A DNA stretch of 15,393 nucleotides from JANXSF01 sp043745195 (GTDB lineage Bacteria; Acidobacteriota; Terriglobia; Bryobacterales; Bryobacteraceae). The notes beneath the pieces were generated by a model, which was not told where the DNA came from, searched no databases, and saw only the letters and a list, made by a program, of their open reading frames with translations. Positions within the stretch are counted from its first letter, which is position 1, and each line of letters opens with the position of its first letter. The DNA lies in the NCBI GenBank assembly GCA_043745195.1, contig JAYTTF010000229.1:1-15393 (forward strand), read 5' to 3'. Position numbers and translations under genes: made by a program. Positions 6,040 through 13,350 of this stretch are shown piece after piece.

Positions 6040-8760
6040 ATGATGGATCACATCATGGATCTTGGCGCACATTCACTCGGCCTCACGCCTCACGGCAGCC
6101 TATTGCTGATCCATGACGACGATGCGCAACAGTTGGACACGCATTTAAGGGATCGGATATTAAAGGCGCTCGAGCGTGGAACTGGTCACCTGCTACTTCT
6201 GCTCGGCGCGGAGGAAGCGGGCGCCACATTGCCTCGGGCCGTCTGCTATTGGCGCGATTTTGGGGTGCGTTACGTCACGGCTCTCCGCACGCAACAGGGA
6301 GGCGACGGCTCTAGCCCCAAGGCCCCTTTCGCCGAAGTTACCGAGGAAGAGCTGGAACGTCTGATCCTTCAAGCGCCACCGATGACGGGCGGGGAGTACT
6401 TGACCCCGGCAGTGCTTCGTTCGCTATGGAATGGGATGGATTACGCCTTTAGCGTGGAACTCTCCGAGTCCAAATGCGAAATAGAAGCGTTCCTTAAGAA
6501 GCGTAACCCGGCATGGAATCTGGTGGGCAGGGTGCACTTCAATCTTGCCGAGAATCGTAAGGATACGGATGCTCCTTTTGCTTTTCTGGCAACCTACACC
6601 ACACGGCTGTCCTCAAAGTCCAATGCGCAGCATTTACCGTTGGGACAAGCTTTGCGGGAATATGCTGGGGCGGCCAATAAGGACCGTCTTTTGTCACTTC
6701 TGGTTCCGGTGCAGCGGGCTTCCGAAAAATGCGGATGGCTGGCCGGCATGGTCGACGGTGGTGAAATATTTCACCCGTTGCGATGGACGGCCCAGGATGC
6801 GTTGCAGCTCTTGAAGGACATTCCGCATCTGGAAACGGCGGGCGTGGTGGTGCGCATGCCGGCTGCGTGGCGTGGCAATCGTCCGCCGCGGCCGCGAGTG
6901 ACCGGCTCCGTCGGTGGCAAGAGTCCTTCGGGGTTGGGCCAGAATGCGCTACTGGACTTCCGGATGGATATCACGCTTGAGGGCGAGGTTCTGACGGCTT
7001 CCGAAATCAAGGAGCTACTTGCCCGGTCGGACGGATTGGCGTTGGTGCGGGGACAGTGGGTTGAAGTTGATCCGGAACATCTGAAGCACATGATCGAGCG
7101 CTTCGGCGAAATGGAGCGGTCCGCCGGGGAAGGCCTGTCCTTTGGTGAGGCCATGCGGCTCCTTGCCGGCGCGAACCTGGCTGAAAGTGACGAGTCGGCC
7201 ACCGAGTCTGCGGATTGGGCTCAGGTGGTTGCCGGTCCATGGCTTGCGGAGACGTTGAAAGGGTTGCGAAATCCCGGAGGGTTGGACGGCGCGAGCCCTG
7301 GCGCCGCGCTTAAAGCCACACTCAGGCCCTATCAAAAGGAGGGCGTGCGATGGCTATACCTACTGGCCAAACTCGGGTTGGGAGCTTGCCTTGCCGACGA
7401 CATGGGGCTTGGCAAGACCATACAGGTGCTTTCCCTTTTGCTGATTCTCAAGCGGGAGAGCGATGGAAAAGCGGGACCGAGTCTTTTAGTGGCCCCGGCT
7501 TCTCTGCTAGGGAACTGGGCGGCCGAGATCGAAAAGTTTGCCCCGGAATTGAAAATTATCATTGTTCATCCGTCCGCCATGCCTTCCGTTGAGATGAAGG
7601 ATATACAGCCGGAAACCATCGCGGCAGCGGACCTGATCATCACAACGTACGGATCGGTGCTGCGAACTCCCTGGATGACGGACTTCTCCTGGCGCCTTGC
7701 CGTCCTGGACGAGGCGCAAGCGATCAAGAACCCTGGGGCGAAACAAACCCGCAGCGTGAAATTGCTAAAGGCCGGATCGAGGATCGCCCTGACAGGGACA
7801 CCCGTGGAGAACAGGCTGGCGGATTTGTGGTCCATCTTCGACTTCGTGAATCCAGGATTATTGGGCTCAGCCAAGGAGTTCACCAATTTCTCCAAGAGGC
7901 TTGCCCGTAGCCCCAACGCATCTTATGGCCCCCTGCGGGAATTAGTGCGGCCTTACATTTTGCGGCGATTAAAGACGGACAAGACGGTGATTGCCGACCT
8001 GCCGGACAAGACCGAAATCAAGGCGTTTTGTCCGCTAAGCCGGCAACAGGCGGCACTCTACACGCAGGCGGTAGAGGACTTGAAGGTACAGCTTGGACAG
8101 GCCACAGGAATCCGCAGAAAAGGCTTGGTATTGTCGTTCCTGATGCGCTTCAAACAGATATGCAACCATCCCTCGCAGTGGTTGGGTGATGGCGGATGGA
8201 AGGAAGCGGACAGCGGCAAATGGGGGCGTCTGCGCGACATCGCCGAAGTTGTGGCGTCGAAGCAGGAGAAGATGCTTGTCTTCACCCAGTTCCGGGAAGT
8301 AACGGGCCCCCTGTGCGATTTTCTGGGCTCGGTATTCGGCCGGCCTGGTCTTGTTCTTCATGGTGAGATTGACGTGAAAAAGCGGAAGGATCTGGTGCGC
8401 CGGTTTCAGGAAGATGAGTCGGTCGGCTTCTTTGTTCTTTCCCTAAAGGCGGGTGGTTCGGGTTTGAACCTTACCGCCGCCTCGCATGTAGTTCATTTTG
8501 ATCGCTGGTGGAATCCGGCCGTGGAAAATCAGGCTACCGACCGGGCCTTCCGTATTGGCCAAACCAAGAACGTGCTGGTGCACAAATTCGTGTGCCAGGG
8601 CACGGTGGAAGATAACATTGACCAACTGATCGAATCCAAGCGCCGCCTTTCAGAAGACCTGTTGGAAGGTGATGCAGGGGTTTTGCTTACCGAATTGAAA
8701 GACGACGAATTACTGAAGCTGGTTGCGCTAGACATCAATAAAGCGCTGAAGGAGAACTAG
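6040..8760 (+). CDS. SNF2/SWI2-family DEAD-like ATPase (bacterial SNF2 with SNF2-associated domain)
   Basis: The 906-residue protein is a nucleic-acid-translocating ATPase of the bacterial SNF2 class, expected to move on double-stranded DNA and remodel protein-DNA contacts. An N-terminal region (1-~250) is followed by a bacterial SNF2-associated domain (about 270-400, with AAWRGNRPPRPRV and RGQWVEVD). The helicase core then shows a Q-motif-like LRPYQKEGVRWL (428-439), Walker A DDMGLGKT (453-460, Lys459), motif II DEAQ (557-560), and motif III LTGTPVENRLADLWS from 584. In the C-terminal lobe are LVFTQF, LSLKAGGSGLNLT, HFDRWWNP (821-826) and motif VI Q831-ATDRAFRIGQ841. All key residues are present, so it should be active. 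The start is the first ATG of MMDHIMDL; no strong ribosome-binding site is seen, and Met6 is an alternative. The SWIM gene follows after three bases, indicating an operon. Confidence 0.95.
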   Translation: MMDHIMDLGAHSLGLTPHGSLLLIHDDDAQQLDTHLRDRILKALERGTGHLLLLLGAEEAGATLPRAVCYWRDFGVRYVTALRTQQGGDGSSPKAPFAEVTEEELERLILQAPPMTGGEYLTPAVLRSLWNGMDYAFSVELSESKCEIEAFLKKRNPAWNLVGRVHFNLAENRKDTDAPFAFLATYTTRLSSKSNAQHLPLGQALREYAGAANKDRLLSLLVPVQRASEKCGWLAGMVDGGEIFHPLRWTAQDALQLLKDIPHLETAGVVVRMPAAWRGNRPPRPRVTGSVGGKSPSGLGQNALLDFRMDITLEGEVLTASEIKELLARSDGLALVRGQWVEVDPEHLKHMIERFGEMERSAGEGLSFGEAMRLLAGANLAESDESATESADWAQVVAGPWLAETLKGLRNPGGLDGASPGAALKATLRPYQKEGVRWLYLLAKLGLGACLADDMGLGKTIQVLSLLLILKRESDGKAGPSLLVAPASLLGNWAAEIEKFAPELKIIIVHPSAMPSVEMKDIQPETIAAADLIITTYGSVLRTPWMTDFSWRLAVLDEAQAIKNPGAKQTRSVKLLKAGSRIALTGTPVENRLADLWSIFDFVNPGLLGSAKEFTNFSKRLARSPNASYGPLRELVRPYILRRLKTDKTVIADLPDKTEIKAFCPLSRQQAALYTQAVEDLKVQLGQATGIRRKGLVLSFLMRFKQICNHPSQWLGDGGWKEADSGKWGRLRDIAEVVASKQEKMLVFTQFREVTGPLCDFLGSVFGRPGLVLHGEIDVKKRKDLVRRFQEDESVGFFVLSLKAGGSGLNLTAASHVVHFDRWWNPAVENQATDRAFRIGQTKNVLVHKFVCQGTVEDNIDQLIESKRRLSEDLLEGDAGVLLTELKDDELLKLVALDINKALKEN

Positions 8761-8763
8761 ACA

Positions 8764-9600
8764 ATGGTGGCTTACTACGGTGGTTGGAAGCCTTATGTTT
8801 CCGTGGCCTCACGGCGGGCGAAAGCAATGAAGGAAATGGAGAAGCGCCGGAAGCAAGGGCAGAATGTTTCCCCCATAGTGATTGACGGCCGGAAAATCGT
8901 CAAGACCGTCTGGGGGGAGGCCTGGTGCGACAACCTGGAACGGTATAGCGACTATGAGAACCGGCTGCCGCGGGGCAGATCCTATGTGCGCAACGGATCG
9001 GTGGTGGATTTGCAGATAAAGACAGGAGAGGTCCATGCGGTTGTCAGCGGTTCGAATATGTACAAGGTTACGGTGAAGGTAGCGCCGGTCTCGCAGCAGC
9101 AATGGAAGTCCATTTGCGAGGACTGCGGGGGCGCGGTGAGTTCGCTGGTCGAACTACTGCAGGGACGTTTGTCCAAAGGGGTGATGGAGCGTATTTGCCG
9201 GGCAAAGCAAGGCCTGTTTCCATCACCTGCGGAGATCAGAATATCGTGCACTTGTCCGGATTGGGCGGATATGTGCAAGCATGTCGCGGCGGTGATGTAT
9301 GGGGTGGGTGCGCGTTTTGATCACCAGCCCGAGCTGCTCTTTTTGTTGCGCGGTGTGGATGAGAAGGATCTGATCGCCAAGGCTGCCCAGGCGATGCCGG
9401 TTGGGAGGAAGGTGCCGTCAAAGGCAAAGGTGCTGGTGGCGGAGGATCTGGGCGGCATGTTTGGTATTGATATGGACATGGGGCTCAACTTGATCGTTGG
9501 AAAAGGAAAGCCAGTCAAGAAAAAGGCGGCAAAGAAGAAGGTCGCGGCGAAAAAGGCCACCCGCAAAGTTACGAAGAAGGCTGTCAGGAAAGCGACCTGA
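8764..9600 (+). CDS. SWIM zinc-finger protein with Lys/Ala-rich (histone H1-like) C-terminal tail
   Basis: The 278-residue protein is the partner of the SNF2 ATPase. Residues 162-173 form a complete SWIM finger, CTCPDWADMCKH, of the form CxCx6CxH that binds zinc and contacts DNA or protein. The N-terminal region (GGWKPYVSVASRRAKAM, and WGEAWCDNLERYSDYENRL around 50-68) matches the usual context of bacterial SWIM proteins paired with SNF2 enzymes. The last roughly 30 residues (from about 250) are a KKAAKKKVAAKKATRK-type tail like those of histone H1, HU extensions and AlgP, which bind DNA non-specifically. The ATG lies three bases after the ATPase stop, with GGAG overlapping the end of that gene, so the two are co-translated. 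The fusion of a SWIM finger with such a tail suggests DNA tethering for the ATPase; that is my inference. Confidence 0.93.
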   Translation: MVAYYGGWKPYVSVASRRAKAMKEMEKRRKQGQNVSPIVIDGRKIVKTVWGEAWCDNLERYSDYENRLPRGRSYVRNGSVVDLQIKTGEVHAVVSGSNMYKVTVKVAPVSQQQWKSICEDCGGAVSSLVELLQGRLSKGVMERICRAKQGLFPSPAEIRISCTCPDWADMCKHVAAVMYGVGARFDHQPELLFLLRGVDEKDLIAKAAQAMPVGRKVPSKAKVLVAEDLGGMFGIDMDMGLNLIVGKGKPVKKKAAKKKVAAKKATRKVTKKAVRKAT

Positions 9601-9665
9601 GTGGGAGCAAAGAAGCTTACCTTTGACACAAACAACGATTTGTGGGAAATGCCACACAGGGCTAA
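9601..9665. other. Short spacer after the SNF2-SWIM operon
   Basis: Only a weak 5-bp hairpin (TGTGG 9641-9645, CCACA 9652-9656) is seen; it has no T-tract and is a poor terminator. The antitoxin-like frame starts directly after it. Confidence 0.3.
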
Positions 9666-9848
9666 ATGAGCTTAACAAAATCCGTCGAAAGTTCCCGCCT
9701 CAGTTGCCGTATTAGCGCACCTATCAAGAAACGAGCTGAAGATGCCGCCAAGTTACTTGGCCAGTCTATTACTGCGTTTACGGAAACAGCCCTAGAGAAC
9801 ATAGTTTTTCTCACCAAACAGGAGGGGGGCATAGATAACCGCCTCCGA
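9666..9848 (+). pseudogene. DUF1778/TacA-like ribbon-helix-helix antitoxin, C-terminally truncated
   Basis: From ATG 9666 the product begins with a good DUF1778-type ribbon-helix-helix DNA-binding domain: SSRLSCRISAPIKKRAEDAA, then KLLGQSITAFTETALENIV. The family is normally about 85-95 residues and ends in a toxin-neutralising tail that pairs with a GNAT acetyltransferase toxin. Here the recognisable part stops after about residue 52. The frame then continues without a stop to 10301, but only as antisense of receptor 2, so residues beyond about 60 are almost certainly not selected coding sequence. No GNAT toxin gene is nearby. It may be a remnant joined to the 3' end of the receptor by a deletion, or a functional solo DNA-binding protein with an accidental tail. 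The end given is the receptor stop boundary, not a stop codon of this gene. Confidence 0.65.
9821..9846 (-). terminator. Weak terminator-like hairpin after receptor 2
   Basis: On the minus strand, GGAGG (9846-9842) and CCTCC (9825-9821) can pair across a 16-nt loop just after the receptor stop and are followed by TGTTTGG. The stem is short, so this is a poor candidate. Confidence 0.2.
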
Positions 9849-12800
9849 TCAAAATCGAAGCCGCAACGCCAACTGCACTTCTCTCTCACCTGCACCATTG
9901 AAGGTGCCTGTGATTTGTCCAAAATTACCGGCATTCACGTTTCCGACTGGATTGCCGAACTGCGGCGTATTAGTCAAATTGTAGAGTTCAGTTCTGAACT
10001 CCAGCTTCACTCCTTCATGGACTTCAAAGATTCGGAACACGGAGAAGTCGTAATTAGAAAGCACCGGGCCTCGCCCGATATTCCGCCCGGCGTTGCCGAA
10101 ACGGTTTGGCGTGGGAGCCGCGAATGCGCTTGTATCGAAGAATCGCTGACCAGGCCCTACTCCCCCCAACTTCTTGTAACTGCCCAAAACATCGGCGAAC
10201 TGGCCGTTACCGGGACAATTACAGGGACCTGCGTCGGCGGAAATATTGAATGGCGCCCCGCTGACGACACGCAGGATGCCGTTCAACTGCCAGCCCCCTA
10301 GAGCCCACCGTCCAGCACCGTTGGTCAAGTATTTCTTTCCCTTTCCAAACGGAAGCTCGTAGATGTGATTCACAACCAGCATTTGCCTCCGGTCAAAGGA
10401 AGTCGGTCCATAGTTGCGGCGAATATCGGCCACGACGACAAAACCGCCTTGATCGTCTTGCACGCTTAACGCTTTGCTCCACGTATAAGCCGTTCCAAAG
10501 GAAAAGCCATTCGAGAAGCGTCGCTGCACATTCACCTGCAATGAGTTGTAGTTATTGTTGTAGGCATTCGCGCGCTCAGCAACGCTGGCCGTCCGGCCGA
10601 AGCGCTGGTTAAAGGCAAGCCCCGCCGTGCCCGTACCCGGCAATGCAAAATTCAACTCACGCTGGCTCGGCAGACGTCGGCCGAGGGTTCCTACATAGGC
10701 CGCATCCAACACCGTCCCATGCCCCAAATCCCGCTGGTAAGTCAGACTGTAACTGTGTACGAATGGCACTGGGTTTGAACGAGGTATGGTAAAAAACGCC
10801 TGATTCGGTGCCGGGGAAATGACACCATTGTCGGGAATCGGAATCACCGGAACAGGCACGATCGTATCCATGGATCCGTCCACGCGGAAGTCGTTCGCAA
10901 CACCCAATTGGACGTTGTAAATCACAGGAAATTGCGTCGACAAGGTGCCACCCGTAAAGCCAAACCGTCCCGTGTAATAAGAGAGTCCGTAGCCGCCGCG
11001 GATCACCGATTTCGTTGAAACCTTGTAGGCGAAGCCCACTCGCGGCGCCCAGTTGTTCTTGTCGTAATCGACATTGGTGCTGAGATCGATGTTGCCGTAT
11101 CCCGCCACAGCCAGGCTGTTGTTGGTGGGGTCGTAATTCGAAGCTCCTCCACGGTAACGAGGCTTCACCGTCGAATGCGCTTCATATCGTAAACCAAGAT
11201 CAAGCGTCAGCTTGGAGTTCACCTGCCACGAGTCATGGACGAAGAAAAATGCCTGCGTCATCCGGTTCGTCGGAGTCACCGTTTGGAAGGTGCGCGAAGA
11301 AACATCCGGCGCGTTGATCAGGAAAGCGGCATAGGAGTTGCCGGCTGTACCAAAGGGGCCAAGCGCCGCGCCAGGCAGCGATGTCGTGCCCGGGTTGAAC
11401 TGGAAGCGTCCGCGTGGTCCGAAATTTAGCCCTTGCGGTTGAAAGCGATCAGCCCGGATTCGACGTAAATCTGCACCCCATTTGACCGTGTGCCGGTCTA
11501 TGTTCTTGCTCCATATGTTCACTGCGTTAAACAGGTTGTCCGCATTGATCAGCGGATAGACGACTGGGGGTCCGATTCCCGGCATGCCCGCAACATCGTA
11601 TCTCGGCAATCCGCGAGAAGATATCGGATCCGGAAAAACATTCGTAAGGTTGAGCTCCTTAGCCAGAGGGTCGTCAATGTTGTTGCCGTTCACATTAACG
11701 AAATAGCGGTTGTAACCGAACCGCGCTTCCATAAGCAAGGTAGGCCTCCATTGCCGTGTGTAATTGATCGCCGCCGTATGGTTGCCTCCGTTGCTCGCAA
11801 CGCCGTCGCCGATCTTGAGACCAAGAAGAGCGCCCTGGGCGACGGTGGAAGGCGTGAAGTTGTATTTGACAAACATCGAATTTCGCTCGTTGAAGGTGTG
11901 GTCCACCCGGCCGTCGTAGTTGTAACTATCCAAGCGGAACGGCACATTGCCGACGATGTTGTTAACTAAGCCAGGTTGATTATTGGCTGGCAAAAAGCTA
12001 CTGAGCTTTCGCGCTACCGGGTGGATACGGCTGGCCGGGATAATGTTGCCCGGAAACAAAGTCCGCCCCGTACCATCCGGGCCAGTACGCGGGTCGTACA
12101 AATTCAACCCCGTGACACCGCTGAAATCGCCATCCCGCCAAGCCGCAACCGGTATCGTATTGAGGTTCGTAGTCGCCTGCCGAAGCTTCGTCCCCTGGTA
12201 GGAGCCGAAAAAGAAAGTACGGTTCTTCCGAATCGGACCACCAATAGTTCCCCCGAACTGATTCCGGGTCAAGGCAGGTTTTGCCTGCGGCACGAAGTTG
12301 AAGAAGTTCCGCGCCCGCAATGCCGCGACTCGGTTGAACTCAAAGGCGCTGCCGTGAAACTGATTCGAGCCACCGCGCGTAACGACATTCACCACAGCCC
12401 CGCCCGCCCGGCCAAACTCCGCATTGAAGTTCGAAGTTGAAATGTTCACTTCCTGAACAGACTCCGCTGGCGGGACATAGATGGTCAGCCCAAGCGTTGG
12501 ATTATTGTTATCCACTCCGTCCACCTGAACGTTGTTCGCGCTATTGCCCTGGCCATTCGCTTGATAAAAGGTCGTGCGCTGCGGATCCTCAAGAGCAGTG
12601 AAATTCGCGACCGGCGGTGTAACTCCAGGCAGCAGACCCACTAAAGCCTGAAAACTCCGATTGGCTACTGGCAACTCGCGAACGGCTTGTGAACTAACCG
12701 TCCGGTTGACGTCCGACCGGTCCGTCTGCAGCAACGGCGACTCAGCCGTCACTTGCACCGTTTCCGTAACAGCTCCTGGCTCAAGCGTGATGTCAACGCG

Positions 12801-13088
12801 AACCGTCGAGGCGACCGTAACTTGCACCCGGCCCCGCGAAACTTTCTTAAAGCCTTGTTTTTCTACTTCCACGTTATAAGTGCCGGGTGGTAGAAATGAC
12901 TGCGTATAAAGCCCCTCTCCATTGCTGGACAGTGTCCGTTTCACCCCCGTGTCCTGCTCCGCAATCACAACTCTTGCATCGGGAACAACGGCCCCCGACG
13001 AATCTGAGACGGTACCAAGCAGTGTGGCTGTAACTGCCTGCGAATAGGCCAGCGCTGAACCAAAGAACAATAGAGCAAGTGTTCGCAT
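9849..13088 (-). CDS. TonB-dependent receptor, Oar-like, with carboxypeptidase-regulatory-like domain (receptor 2)
   Basis: A second large outer-membrane receptor, 1079 residues from the chosen start. The ATG at 13088 opens directly into a signal peptide MRTLALLFFGSALAYSQA, with GGGAG about 10 bases upstream. A GTG at 13160 would add 24 residues before the signal peptide and is rejected. The regulatory-like domain (TATLLGTVSDSSGAVVPDAR ... FLPPGTYNVEVEKQGFKKV) precedes the plug (SSQAVRELPVANRSFQALVG and VQEVNISTSNFNAEFGRAGG). A long barrel follows and ends VQLALRLRF, with terminal Phe. It differs widely from receptor 1 in sequence, so this is not a recent tandem duplication. Substrate is unknown. 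It is divergent from the hydrolase gene, which could share regulation; its 3' end faces the antitoxin remnant. Confidence 0.95.
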   Translation of the reverse strand: MRTLALLFFGSALAYSQAVTATLLGTVSDSSGAVVPDARVVIAEQDTGVKRTLSSNGEGLYTQSFLPPGTYNVEVEKQGFKKVSRGRVQVTVASTVRVDITLEPGAVTETVQVTAESPLLQTDRSDVNRTVSSQAVRELPVANRSFQALVGLLPGVTPPVANFTALEDPQRTTFYQANGQGNSANNVQVDGVDNNNPTLGLTIYVPPAESVQEVNISTSNFNAEFGRAGGAVVNVVTRGGSNQFHGSAFEFNRVAALRARNFFNFVPQAKPALTRNQFGGTIGGPIRKNRTFFFGSYQGTKLRQATTNLNTIPVAAWRDGDFSGVTGLNLYDPRTGPDGTGRTLFPGNIIPASRIHPVARKLSSFLPANNQPGLVNNIVGNVPFRLDSYNYDGRVDHTFNERNSMFVKYNFTPSTVAQGALLGLKIGDGVASNGGNHTAAINYTRQWRPTLLMEARFGYNRYFVNVNGNNIDDPLAKELNLTNVFPDPISSRGLPRYDVAGMPGIGPPVVYPLINADNLFNAVNIWSKNIDRHTVKWGADLRRIRADRFQPQGLNFGPRGRFQFNPGTTSLPGAALGPFGTAGNSYAAFLINAPDVSSRTFQTVTPTNRMTQAFFFVHDSWQVNSKLTLDLGLRYEAHSTVKPRYRGGASNYDPTNNSLAVAGYGNIDLSTNVDYDKNNWAPRVGFAYKVSTKSVIRGGYGLSYYTGRFGFTGGTLSTQFPVIYNVQLGVANDFRVDGSMDTIVPVPVIPIPDNGVISPAPNQAFFTIPRSNPVPFVHSYSLTYQRDLGHGTVLDAAYVGTLGRRLPSQRELNFALPGTGTAGLAFNQRFGRTASVAERANAYNNNYNSLQVNVQRRFSNGFSFGTAYTWSKALSVQDDQGGFVVVADIRRNYGPTSFDRRQMLVVNHIYELPFGKGKKYLTNGAGRWALGGWQLNGILRVVSGAPFNISADAGPCNCPGNGQFADVLGSYKKLGGVGPGQRFFDTSAFAAPTPNRFGNAGRNIGRGPVLSNYDFSVFRIFEVHEGVKLEFRTELYNLTNTPQFGNPVGNVNAGNFGQITGTFNGAGEREVQLALRLRF

Positions 13089-13094
13089 GATAAG

Positions 13095-13112
13095 TTGACT
13101 CCCATTAGTCAA
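13095..13112 (-). promoter_or_regulatory. Inverted repeat over the ribosome-binding site of receptor 2
   Basis: TTGACT (13095-13100) and AGTCAA (13107-13112) form a perfect 6-bp inverted repeat with a 6-base spacer. On the receptor mRNA, GGGAG lies partly in the loop and partly in the stem, seven to eighteen bases upstream of the ATG. It could be an operator or a structure that limits ribosome access. Confidence 0.35.
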
Positions 13113-13160
13113 GCATTGAACATAAGGCAGGGTAGAAGTGTTTTCCCCTGCTCGGTGCAC

Positions 13161-13166
13161 AGTCTA
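13161..13166 (-). promoter_or_regulatory. Possible -10 box of receptor 2
   Basis: TAGACT on the minus strand is the same hexamer proposed as the -10 of receptor 1, and both are preceded by GA. No good -35 box is seen at a proper distance. Confidence 0.2.
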
Positions 13167-13274
13167 TCACACCCGGCAGATGCGCACATGCACGCTAGTC
13201 TGCTTGCGATTGTGGTTTTCGCTCCTGACCACATCCTTAACGTCATCGAAGCTATCGAAAACAGTCTGTCCTTA

Positions 13275-13303
13275 TTGAAACAAATCGGGAATCATTTCAT
13301 ATT
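13275..13303 (+). promoter_or_regulatory. Candidate promoter of the hydrolase gene
   Basis: TTGAAA (13275-13280) and CATATT (13298-13303) are 17 bases apart, the ideal sigma-70 spacing. They match the -35 in four and the -10 in four of six bases. The leader before the ATG would be about 40 bases. A TATAAA directly before the ATG is too close to serve unless the message is leaderless. Confidence 0.35.
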
Positions 13304-13350
13304 GCTAAAAGTTACAGCCAGCAAGCTTTCTTCCCCGCCAACGTTATAAA

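Noticed and set aside
9861..10301. Continuation of the antitoxin-like frame for about 150 more residues
   Set aside because: It lies entirely antisense to the conserved C-terminal barrel of receptor 2, and its composition gives no domain. Treated as read-through.
1904..13088. Recent tandem duplication of the two receptors
   Set aside because: Their sequences differ throughout apart from family motifs, so they are old paralogues or independently acquired.
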